From: an uncultured Collinsella sp.
Lineage (GTDB): Bacteria; Actinomycetota; Coriobacteriia; Coriobacteriales; Coriobacteriaceae
Direction of reading: 5' to 3'
Length of the DNA: 56,090 nt
Assembly (NCBI GenBank): GCA_959599095.1
Contig: CAUGGC010000014.1
Location: 1-56,090 of the forward strand
Made by a program: the position numbers and the translations under genes. Shown here piece by piece: positions 6,659 to 13,400 of the stretch (the stretch's first letter is position 1; each line of letters starts with the position of its first letter). The notes beneath the pieces are model-generated. The model ran no database searches, was not told where the DNA came from, and saw only the letters and a program-made list of their open reading frames with translations.

Positions 6659-8281
6659 ATGAACGAAGCGGTTTTAAGGGTTTTAGCCAAGCTAGGGCTC
6701 GACGCTAAACCATTCGAGCAGGAGAAAGTAATCGAGCTGGTCAAGAACCCCCTTTCCGGAGCATGGACTACCGTCTATTCGCACCATGACGCTGCTGATG
6801 AAAGGCCTTCCGTTTTTGGCTGTTTTGCCGACCTTACACGAAAGCAGGAGATTCTTGCAGGTGATGATTGGTTGAAGCATGCCTCCAGTTTCTCACCAGG
6901 CTTCTGCGTATGTGCAGATGGCGTCACTTATCATGACGGACGCGATGAGGGCTATGACTTTATTGTTGCCGAGCAGTATTTCTATCCGCTCGACCAAGCG
7001 CAGATTCTGGTCAACCAGGAATTTGTCATGCTGTTTGAGCTCTACCGCGGCGAAGACGGTTGCTACTATAGCGTCGACAAGTGTGGCGAGAGAGAAAAAG
7101 TCGTCGACTTTGCTGGAGACGAGGTGCGTGTCAGGACCAAATATATACTGCGTTTTATTGCAGCTAAGCAATGCCTCTTCGTCTACTTTGTGGACGCGCG
7201 GCTGGCATCTTCGTCCAGCTTTCCTTTGGGGAGCACTGAGTGTATTGCAGAGAGTGATGAAGTCGGAGGAAACTACCATATCGGACAGTGGTACACGAGC
7301 GATATTGATGAAGGCTATCTGCTGTCGATGCTCTACGCTCGAAGCTTTATCGAGCCCGGCGACGTCGAGACTTGTGGCGTATGGCCGTACGATGAGAAAA
7401 TAGAACAGTACCCTGAGTTCATCATCGGCGAACGGCCTGACGGCTCGCTCGTTCGATACACATGTGACCCGAATAAGCTTGGCACCTACTTTGATAAGGA
7501 GCCTCGCGCCCCACATTACTTAACCCCCGTCTTCTTTAAGCCCGCTGTACTCGATAAGTACAGGAGTAGCCCTTACTTCGATGTCAGCGAGCGTCACATT
7601 TCATGTGGGAGCCAGTGGAGGTGCGAGATTGACAATGTCGATCCGGACAGAGTTATGGTGTATCTTGGCGATCTGGGGCGCGATCTTCCCGAGAGCGAGC
7701 GCACCCATTTCCTCTCTTTCGAGATGTCGCCCGTTGACCAGCACATTTCTGATGAGGTGTTCAAGACAGATTTGCTTAATATGTGGGTTAAAGATCCGTC
7801 GGGTCCTGTTTCCATGCTTATGCGAGCGCGAATGGAACTTGATAAAGCATGGAGGAAACGATTTGGCTTGGCGCTGTACAGGCCTTTCCACCGTGCAGAC
7901 GAGGGCATTCTTGAACAAATCCACATTCCATCTGGCAACGGCGAGTCTGAATTTGAGGCCGTGACTATGGCCCTCACGAGAGCCCTCGTCGACTACATCG
8001 ATGAAAGTGCTCTAGAGGGCGCTGATGCGAAGGGTAGTATTAACAAGCTGGAGGTCTTTCTTAGCGCGAATGACATCGTGGCTGATCTAAAGCCTCTCCG
8101 TGACCTTCAGAACCTTCGGTCGGCGGGGGCGGCGCACGGCAAGGGCTCAAAATACGATAGGCTTTACGGCGATGTGGTCACCGAAGACCATAGAGAAGAT
8201 GCGAAAAGACTCATTGCTCGACTTACGACAGTGCTGAACGAGTTGACTGAGACTTTACAATCCGTCGACTGTCACGAATAA
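6659..8281 (+). CDS. Large protein of unknown function with a HEPN-like C-terminus
   Basis: 540 residues. ATG at 6659 is preferred over GTG at 6653 because AAGAGG lies at suitable spacing. I recognise no named family. The centre has a well-ordered stretch (YLTPVFFKPAVLDKYRSSPY, then VYLGDLGRDLP), which looks like a conserved uncharacterised domain. The C-terminal ~120 residues are helical and contain LRDLQNLRSAGAAHGKG. The R-x5-H spacing (RSAGAAH) near the end of a helix resembles the active-site motif of HEPN ribonucleases, and a long terminal helix follows. This is suggestive only. No signal peptide or membrane segment is seen. Its place between Abi-alpha and Abi_2 genes supports a defence role. 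Confidence 0.6.
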   Translation: MNEAVLRVLAKLGLDAKPFEQEKVIELVKNPLSGAWTTVYSHHDAADERPSVFGCFADLTRKQEILAGDDWLKHASSFSPGFCVCADGVTYHDGRDEGYDFIVAEQYFYPLDQAQILVNQEFVMLFELYRGEDGCYYSVDKCGEREKVVDFAGDEVRVRTKYILRFIAAKQCLFVYFVDARLASSSSFPLGSTECIAESDEVGGNYHIGQWYTSDIDEGYLLSMLYARSFIEPGDVETCGVWPYDEKIEQYPEFIIGERPDGSLVRYTCDPNKLGTYFDKEPRAPHYLTPVFFKPAVLDKYRSSPYFDVSERHISCGSQWRCEIDNVDPDRVMVYLGDLGRDLPESERTHFLSFEMSPVDQHISDEVFKTDLLNMWVKDPSGPVSMLMRARMELDKAWRKRFGLALYRPFHRADEGILEQIHIPSGNGESEFEAVTMALTRALVDYIDESALEGADAKGSINKLEVFLSANDIVADLKPLRDLQNLRSAGAAHGKGSKYDRLYGDVVTEDHREDAKRLIARLTTVLNELTETLQSVDCHE

Positions 8282-8500
8282 TTCTAGGGTGTTGGGCTGT
8301 CATACGAAGAGGGAAATACGTTTGTCGTTGTTTGCGGACCTAGACGTTCATGCGTCAAGACCTTCCGATTGACGACGTCTTCGCCTTTGTTGCTGTGCAG
8401 GTGTTTCTACGCGAGTCATAGGTGAGTCACGTCCTCCTGAAGGGCTGTATCACCTAGAATTGATAACTGTTGACAGCAGCGTTTGTCCAAGGGGCTTTAA

Positions 8501-8803
8501 ATGGATTCGTCCAAATTCAACGTGTTGCGGGCTTCTCTTGGCTCGACTGCAATTTCAGAGATGCAGAACGCCTATTACACCTTGGGTCTTTCTTTAGCGG
8601 AGCTTCGCGAGGATTACGATTTGCCGTCTGGATTTACCGACTCTGATTTCATCGCCTTATTCGGATTGTTCGAAATTGATAAGATTTGCCCCGTCTGCTT
8701 TGGACATCTTTGTGCGCCTCATGTTAGCAGGGGCATTTTTGGTGCGGGCCAACTTCCTACGATAGTCGTGCGTCCTTTGTGTTTCGTGCCATCTCACTTC
8801 TGA
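8501..8803 (+). CDS. Hypothetical protein with a Cys-rich end
   Basis: 100 residues with a good AAGGGG ribosome binding site 7 nt before the ATG. The N-terminal ~65 residues look well formed (SEMQNAYYTLGLSLAELRED). Then comes ICPVCFGHLCAPH, a possible half zinc-binding site, after which the sequence turns into low-quality residues. The gene may be truncated by a frameshift near 8720-8760. No family recognised. It lies about 50 bp upstream of the coupled pair at 8851/8898 and may be co-transcribed. 8282-8500 shows no gene. Confidence 0.45.
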   Translation: MDSSKFNVLRASLGSTAISEMQNAYYTLGLSLAELREDYDLPSGFTDSDFIALFGLFEIDKICPVCFGHLCAPHVSRGIFGAGQLPTIVVRPLCFVPSHF

Positions 8804-8850
8804 TCAAATAGAGCGAGAAACTTTCTACTTAGATAAGGAAGGATAGATCC

Positions 8851-8901
8851 GTGAGTATCTACATACACAGTTTGTCCAGAGAAGATACGGCGTTGCGATG
8901 A
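8851..8901 (+). CDS. Possible 16-codon leader peptide coupled to the next gene
   Basis: GTG at 8851 has a strong Shine-Dalgarno (AAGGAAGGATAG). The frame codes VSIYIHSLSREDTALR and stops at TGA 8899-8901. That stop overlaps the ATG at 8898 in an ATGA junction. The downstream gene has no good ribosome binding site of its own, so translation coupling from this short ORF is plausible. Confidence 0.35.
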   Translation: MSIYIHSLSREDTALR

Positions 8902-9509
8902 TATTGGAATCTTATTATTGGCGCAAAGAGCTCAGTTGCATGATGGATGAACTGATCTCCTGCTTTCGATTTTTAGCAAAGCATGCTTACCGTTCTAATC
9001 AACATTCTATCTTTAATCGAATTGTTGAACGTAAGGAGTACATTGTCGAGCGAGACCTTCTTCTCTCTGCATTTATTGTTCGCACTTTGTTTGAAGCGGG
9101 GAAGTTAAGCGATGAGATGGCTGACTATGAGCTGAGCATTGTGTCGTATCCTGCAACTCCCAGGAATACAAATAAGCTGATGCCGTTGCTTAGGCGCGTT
9201 CCTGACGATGACTTGTACGACTATGGTCGGCCTTCCCAGCTGAGTATTCCTGGCAGGCGGTTTGTAAATCAGCTGATTCATGCTGCTGTTATTCCGTGTT
9301 TTGATTTTGGGGACAATACCAGACCCGCTGCTTTCATGGTGGTCTCGGATCGATTCGCTCAGGAATGTCTATATCGATGCGAACTAGATGTTTGGGTGAA
9401 GTTTGTCAGGGAAGTTGTTCATGATGAGGTCAATTCTATTCATGAAACATGGGATGAGGCTAAGGGCAAGTGGAAAATCGAACGGAGTCGAAAACAAGGC
9501 GAGACGTAA
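8898..9509 (+). CDS. Unknown soluble protein of the defence island
   Basis: 203 residues from the ATG that overlaps the stop of the short upstream ORF. Mostly helical and charged, with blocks ESYYWRKEL, VERKEYIVERDLLLSAFIVR and ELDVWVKFVREVVHDEVNS. No membrane segment, signal peptide or catalytic motif that I can name. It looks like a complete protein, with ordinary composition for this AT-richer stretch, and lies 180 bp upstream of an Abi_2 gene. Function unknown. Confidence 0.6.
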   Translation: MILESYYWRKELSCMMDELISCFRFLAKHAYRSNQHSIFNRIVERKEYIVERDLLLSAFIVRTLFEAGKLSDEMADYELSIVSYPATPRNTNKLMPLLRRVPDDDLYDYGRPSQLSIPGRRFVNQLIHAAVIPCFDFGDNTRPAAFMVVSDRFAQECLYRCELDVWVKFVREVVHDEVNSIHETWDEAKGKWKIERSRKQGET

Positions 9510-9689
9510 TTTCGGTTGAATAAGCTGCAGCGATCCGTTCGCGATGCCATCAAATGATCCGGTGGCGTAGTCGTGTTATATGCTGCAGCTTTAGGGGAAT
9601 GAGGACGGTACCGATTGGGATAATGCTCTAGTGGTGTCCGGTAGCGGATATAATTAATTCAATTTCGGCTCCGCACTTAAGGACCCATA

Positions 9690-10655
9690 ATGAAAACTCT
9701 CAATGGCCTCATGAAACATCTTAGGGATAAAGGGATAGAGACGCACGGCTCTGTCCATAAAAGAAAGATGAAGAATTACGGCTATTATCATGGCTACAAG
9801 GGTCATCGTTTTGTGGGCAATTCTTCCAACTGCTTGGATTTAACGAGCTTTGACGAGGTAATTGCCTTAAATGAGTTTGATATGGCGGTCAAGGCGCTCT
9901 TATATCCAAGCGTAATGTTTATTGAAACTGCGTTAAAGAACTATACGCTAGAAGCCGTGCTTGAAGATTCTCACTCGTTCGTGCTGGAGGATATTTTCTC
10001 TCGAACGCTCGTGGCGTACCGTGATTACCCTAGAAAAAGTAAAGACTATAGCGCTGCTATGAAAAAGCGCCTGGGTCTGCGCGCGGAAATCAATAGATTG
10101 ATTCAGTACAATTATTCCAAGAACCCTGTTGTTAGGCATTTTTATGACAGTAATAAACCCTTACCTATTTGGGCGCTATTCGAGGTCATGACTCTAGGAA
10201 ACTTCGGTGTTTTCTATTCGTGCTTAAAGGGCTCGGTTAGACAGAGCATATCCGATGACCTAAAGCTTCCGAACAATTACGACGGTCCCGGGCTTCTCGA
10301 ACGTACTATCTTTGTGCTCAAGGATCTCCGTAACGCGGTTGCTCATAACAGTGCCGTTTATGACGTTAGGTTTAAGAGGGCAAAAGTGGGAAATCAGCTT
10401 GGCCAGATGCTGTCATCCGAGGTTGGCGTTCCTTCGATAGACTTTTCAACTATTACTGATTATGTCGTCCTAATTGTCTATCTGCTCAGAAAGATGATGG
10501 TTTCCAAAACTGAGTGCTATCAGTTAATTCGAAACTACTCTAGCGTGCTGGAAGACTTGCACGGCTCTCTGTCTTCCTCTGATTTTCATAAAATAGTAAA
10601 GACTGGGGCCAGGAGCAAGATGGATGCACTTCGTAGCTATATAGCTGCTTCTTAA
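9690..10655 (+). CDS. Abi_2 (AbiD/AbiF) family protein 1, HEPN-type abortive infection toxin
   Basis: 321 residues; AAGGA lies 6 nt before the ATG. Abi_2 features: an early ALNEFDMAVKALLYPSVMFIETALKNY helix region (shown in parts), LPIWALFEVMTLGNFGVFYS in the middle, and FVLKDLRNAVAHN near residues 207-219. The last contains the HEPN R-x4-H motif (RNAVAH) expected to form an RNase active site. Known Abi_2 members cause growth arrest on phage infection, and some pair with a small RNA that restrains them. A consensus -10 (TATAAT, 9649-9654) lies 36 bp upstream. A candidate small RNA ending in a terminator lies directly downstream (10754-10810). A second, divergent Abi_2 gene is at 11891. Confidence 0.85.
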   Translation: MKTLNGLMKHLRDKGIETHGSVHKRKMKNYGYYHGYKGHRFVGNSSNCLDLTSFDEVIALNEFDMAVKALLYPSVMFIETALKNYTLEAVLEDSHSFVLEDIFSRTLVAYRDYPRKSKDYSAAMKKRLGLRAEINRLIQYNYSKNPVVRHFYDSNKPLPIWALFEVMTLGNFGVFYSCLKGSVRQSISDDLKLPNNYDGPGLLERTIFVLKDLRNAVAHNSAVYDVRFKRAKVGNQLGQMLSSEVGVPSIDFSTITDYVVLIVYLLRKMMVSKTECYQLIRNYSSVLEDLHGSLSSSDFHKIVKTGARSKMDALRSYIAAS

Positions 10656-10753
10656 GAAGCAGCAGCTAAGATGGATGCTAAAGATGGAGATGACATTCTT
10701 TGGAGCTGGGCCCGTAGACAAACATAGGATATCGACTAAAATATAATCAATTG

Positions 10754-10810
10754 CGGTGGAAGCCTTCGGGCGACACCTGAAGAGGGTTGATGCGTCGGCC
10801 CTCTTTTTTT
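10754..10810 (+). ncRNA. Candidate small structured RNA next to Abi_2 gene 1
   Basis: A consensus -10 hexamer (TATAAT, 10742-10747) is followed by a compact two-hairpin unit. Hairpin 1: GGTG (10755-10758) pairs with CACC (10774-10777), and GCC-TTCG-GGC closes a UUCG tetraloop. The internal loop between them is purine-rich (GAA/GA), which could form tandem G-A pairs. Hairpin 2 is the terminator at 10781-10804 with a seven-T tract. No clear -35 is present. It could be only a 3' UTR with a terminator, but the shape suits an RNA antitoxin or regulator for the Abi_2 protein. Confidence 0.4.
10781..10810 (+). terminator. Rho-independent terminator after Abi_2 gene 1
   Basis: Stem 10781-10788 with 10797-10804 (AGAGGG/CCCTCT plus two T-G pairs), loop of 8 nt, then a run of T to 10810. 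Confidence 0.85.
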
Positions 10811-10902
10811 GACGTTATTTTACAGCATGCTTGACATAGCTGCGCGAGGCCGTGCGGGGGAATCCGTGCGGGGAATGTCACTTCCAGAATTGATCTTGCG
10901 AT

Positions 10903-11205
10903 TCAACTGCCGCTCGACGTGGTCATTTCGCAAGATACCGATTTGGCGTCGGTGCTCCTGTACCCATCGTTTATTCGCCCGATAATCACGACGCTATTGT
11001 TTGCGATCTTGCTCTCTTGCACCGTGAACATGCAGTAGATCGGTAAGAGCCAGTTGGCGTAGATGCCCATCCCGTACGCTAAAGACGCTACCAATGAAAC
11101 GCTCTGCTCGCCGGGTAGTCCATGGTAGTACCCGGCCGCGTTCATATAGAGGCGCCCGTCCATCAGGTTGTCGATATGAACCTCCTTGGATGTGAACTTC
11201 AGCAC
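10903..11205 (-). pseudogene. N-terminal piece of the same unknown family as 2729-3319
   Basis: GTG at 11205 has AGAAAGG upstream and starts VLKFTSKEVHIDNLMDGRLY, a convincing N-terminus; the longer frame to 11259 is unlikely. The family resemblance runs through LLPIYCMFTVQESKIANNSV and then dissolves, ending at a stop at 10903 after about 100 residues. The full family appears to be about 250 residues, and the missing half corresponds to the protein at 2729-3319. I infer a truncated gene. Between 10811 and 10902 nothing is seen. Confidence 0.5.
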
Positions 11206-11391
11206 CCTTTCTGCTCTTTCGCTTTGGTTTGCAGGGCTGCCAGAAGACAAAAACATCAACGTGCTCGTTGCGTGCGCTTCATTTTATGTCCGCGCCAGTG
11301 GCTACACTTTTGAAAAACGGCACGTAGGTATCTGTCGCATATCTCATGCTGTAGACATATCGGCGAGTTCAGAGTTGAAGGCGAGGTGAGT

Positions 11392-11619
11392 ATGAAAGGC
11401 AGAAATCAGCACGTTACGAAGCGTTCGGATGGCAATTGGCAGGTTAAGGGCGAAGGGGCAAGTCGCGCTTCTTTCGTTACGACGACCCAGAGCGAGGCGA
11501 TAAAGCTCGGTCGACGCATTTGCTCCAATCAAGAGTCTGAGCTGATCGTCCATCGTAGCGACGGAAGAATCCGCGAAAGGGATTCCCATGGCCACGATCC
11601 CTTCCCACCGAGGGGATAA
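11392..11619 (+). CDS. DUF2188 small protein
   Basis: 75 residues from ATG 11392 (MKGRNQHVTKRSDGNWQVKG); a GTG two codons earlier is also open. The sequence is a textbook DUF2188: RNQHVxxRxDGxWxVKGEGASRA, then a helix with TQSEAIKLGRRI, then SELIVHRSDGRIRERDS and a DPFPP tail. The function of DUF2188 is unknown; members are often small stand-alone proteins. It is followed by a hairpin. Confidence 0.85.
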   Translation: MKGRNQHVTKRSDGNWQVKGEGASRASFVTTTQSEAIKLGRRICSNQESELIVHRSDGRIRERDSHGHDPFPPRG

Positions 11620-11633
11620 GGGTGCGGCTCCAT

Positions 11634-11670
11634 AGCGACAGCGGCTCGTAATAGCGTGCCCGCTGTCGCT
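11634..11670 (+). terminator. Hairpin after the DUF2188 gene
   Basis: An 11-bp perfect stem (11634-11644 with 11660-11670, AGCGACAGCGG/CCGCTGTCGCT), loop of 15 nt, only a weak T-rich tail. Likely transcription stop or mRNA 3' end. Confidence 0.55.
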
Positions 11671-11774
11671 AAATGACTTCTTCGTTGTGGCGAAATACGA
11701 GCTTGGGGTTATTTCACATGAATTGGTCGTTTGGTCTCTTCTAAGGGCTGATTTGGGGGATTCGTGGTATTGGA

Positions 11775-11803
11775 TTGACGGCCCCCGAGTTCTCCCTTAA
11801 AGT
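11775..11803 (+). promoter_or_regulatory. Promoter for the RNA upstream of Abi_2 gene 2
   Basis: TTGACG (11775-11780), a 17-bp spacer, TAAAGT (11798-11803). Predicted start near 11810, just before the structured RNA. Confidence 0.6.
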
Positions 11804-11809
11804 AAACGT

Positions 11810-11879
11810 TGTGATGAGGCCTTGCGACGGTACGTCCGGCTTGGTCCGTGGGAACCGCCGAAAGGCGGTTTTCGCGTTT
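11810..11879 (+). ncRNA. Candidate abiF-type structured RNA upstream of Abi_2 gene 2
   Basis: About 70 nt between a good promoter and the Abi_2 start codon. It can form an outer GGCC/GGTC pairing, an inner GACG-GTA-CGTC hairpin (11826-11836), and a final perfect hairpin AACCGCC-GAAA-GGCGGTT (11853-11870) followed by TTCGCGTTT, an intrinsic terminator. A short structured RNA with its own terminator directly upstream of an abiF-type gene is the arrangement of the described abiF RNA motif and of RNA-antitoxin systems. Membership in that motif is inferred from position and shape, not from a covariance search. Confidence 0.55.
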
Positions 11880-11890
11880 AAGGGGCCCAT

Positions 11891-12823
11891 ATGGATAAGC
11901 CATTTAAATCTATTACCGAGCAGATTGCTATTCTTGAAAGCCGTGGGCTCGAATGCGATAACAATACTCGTTTAGTTCTGGAGCGTGAGGGATACTATCC
12001 GGTTGTTAACGGCTACAAGGATTTGTTTCTTGACCAACGGGAAGACTCTGGCCAAGAGGTTTTCGTAAAAGGGACCAAGTTTTCTGATATCTATCGTTTA
12101 TTCGAATTCGATCGAACGTTGCGCCTGCTGATGTTTGAGTATTTTAACAAGGCGGAAGCAGTTCTTAAGACCGTCTGCTCTTATCGGTTTGCCATGGCTC
12201 ATAAAGATAACCCAGAAGCATACCTTGATAGAGATTCCTATCGGGCTGAGGCCGGCTATCGAAAAAAGATCGACACGCTTATCGGTGATTTCGAGAAGGC
12301 GCTATGTAGGTCTAAAAAATGGAACAGTGATTATAAAAGGGACTACATTCGTCATTATGAAAATAATCACGACAATACGCCGGTATGGGTTCTTATGAAT
12401 TATTTAATGCTTGGCCAGGCATTCAAGTTTTTCGAGTTTCAACCAGAAAGCATGAGAAATTCCATTGCCAAGTCGTTTTCTGACCTTTATTCCGAGACGC
12501 ATGAAGTCCATAAGCGCATCAGCCCACGAAGGCTAAGACTTGCATACGATCACATTAAAGATTTTCGAAATATCTGTGCGCATGACGAGCGTCTGTTCTG
12601 CGCAAGGGTGTCTCCGTCTCGTGATGTCAATCTAGTAGGGGTTTTAAGCGATCTTGAGCTAGTGCTGACTGAGGATGACTATAAGATGTTACGCCGAAAT
12701 ATACTGCTTGATGCACTCAAGTTGAGTGACGAGCTCAGTAACGATGCCAGCACAAAGGTGCTTTTCGCTATGGGTGTTAACGATTTATCGAGTGTGTTTC
12801 CTAAGGAAATACTGGGGTCGTAA
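11891..12823 (+). CDS. Abi_2 (AbiD/AbiF) family protein 2, HEPN-type abortive infection toxin
   Basis: 310 residues; AAGGGG lies 8 nt upstream of the ATG. Classic Abi_2 order: N-terminal KPFKSITEQIAILESRGL, then NGYKDLFLD, FSDIYRLFEFDRTLRLLMFE (first HEPN helices), PVWVLMNYLMLGQAFKFFEF, and DFRNICAHDERLFC near residues 225-238. The last carries the HEPN R-x4-H motif (RNICAH) and the following Asp-Glu-Arg typical of AbiF. It is a stronger AbiF match than the gene at 9690, and the two are clearly different paralogues. A promoter and a structured RNA with a terminator (11775-11879) precede it, so expression of the toxin would need readthrough of that terminator. Known members act in phage-triggered growth arrest. 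Confidence 0.88.
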   Translation: MDKPFKSITEQIAILESRGLECDNNTRLVLEREGYYPVVNGYKDLFLDQREDSGQEVFVKGTKFSDIYRLFEFDRTLRLLMFEYFNKAEAVLKTVCSYRFAMAHKDNPEAYLDRDSYRAEAGYRKKIDTLIGDFEKALCRSKKWNSDYKRDYIRHYENNHDNTPVWVLMNYLMLGQAFKFFEFQPESMRNSIAKSFSDLYSETHEVHKRISPRRLRLAYDHIKDFRNICAHDERLFCARVSPSRDVNLVGVLSDLELVLTEDDYKMLRRNILLDALKLSDELSNDASTKVLFAMGVNDLSSVFPKEILGS

Positions 12824-12854
12824 TCGACGCGAGCGATGAATTTACTCTACAAGT

Positions 12855-13281
12855 TGGACGTGCACGAATCGCGCAGAGCGGGTAGTAAAGGGGCCATTTC
12901 ATGGCGGAGCTTCTCGGTGAGTAGCCAATAGGGCCCGGAGGCAGCTCCAGGTCAGCACTCCGCAGTTATTTTGTTGGGGTTTCTTTTACGGGAACCCCAG
13001 TCAACAATAGCGAACTTTCTGGGGAATGTTAGGGAGGGGAGGAGTAACTGACTGTTGGGGCGTTGGTCATTGGCGGCGTCCCGCCCGCGCTTCGTTGGCT
13101 ATGCTTGATGCGGCAACTCCGGCATGAGGCCGTCCTGCGCCTCATCGAGGCTCGGCACCGAGGCCCTCCAGGAAAAGTCCGCGAGGCTACTGCTTGGGTC
13201 AAGCTCTACATGGGCGTATTCTTCGATTATGTAGCTAGGGTGATTCTCGTTTGGTAAAACTGGCTGCGAAGTGATTATCGC
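12855..13281. repeat. Direct repeat, copy 2 (right edge of the accessory island)
   Basis: Diverged copy of 2498-2920 in the same orientation. It contains a decayed start of a transglutaminase-like gene on the minus strand (ATG at 12902, MKWPLYYPLCAI, then garbled), the shared intergenic sequence, and the end of the unknown gene family (13099-13281). Beyond 13281 the match stops and the scrR upstream region begins. 12824-13400 has no intact gene. Confidence 0.85.
13099..13281 (-). pseudogene. C-terminal remnant of the unknown gene at 2729-3319
   Basis: The minus strand reads IITSQPV, then LPNENHPSYIIEEYAHVELD, then SSLADFSWRASVPSLDEAQ and a tail ELPHQA before TAG at 13099-13101. This aligns with IIGSQPV...IPDENHPGCKNEEYDHVELD...LPHRA of the protein ending at 2729, apart from a short deletion. 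No start codon or upstream part remains. Confidence 0.8.
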
Positions 13282-13328
13282 TAGTCATGTCTCAAGTGAC
13301 TCATTAGTCTCCACGCGTTTCTCTATCA

Positions 13329-13385
13329 TGTAATCGCTACGTCATGCGGTTGCTCCTCACGGGTATCATGGTGAAAGCGATTTCA
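13329..13385. promoter_or_regulatory. Two LacI-type operator-like sites upstream of scrR
   Basis: TGTAATCGCTACG (13329-13341) and the dyad TGAAAGCGATTTCA (13372-13385) resemble the TGAAAACGATTACA sites before scrA. Position just ahead of the scrR start suggests autoregulation. Confidence 0.55.
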
Positions 13386-13400
13386 ATGACAGGGGTACTC

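Noticed and set aside
6456..6662. 68-codon ORF between Abi-alpha and the large unknown gene
   Set aside because: Weak start context, no family, and it overlaps the ribosome binding site and start of the next gene. One hydrophobic stretch alone is not enough support.
8501..9509. Single gene split by a frameshift (8501-8803 with 8898-9509)
   Set aside because: No frame bridges the gap without several stops, and the second gene has a plausible own start, so they are kept separate.
2498..13281. Integrative element with att sites
   Set aside because: No integrase, relaxase or phage structural gene is present. The flanking repeats are long, diverged gene fragments rather than short identical att cores.
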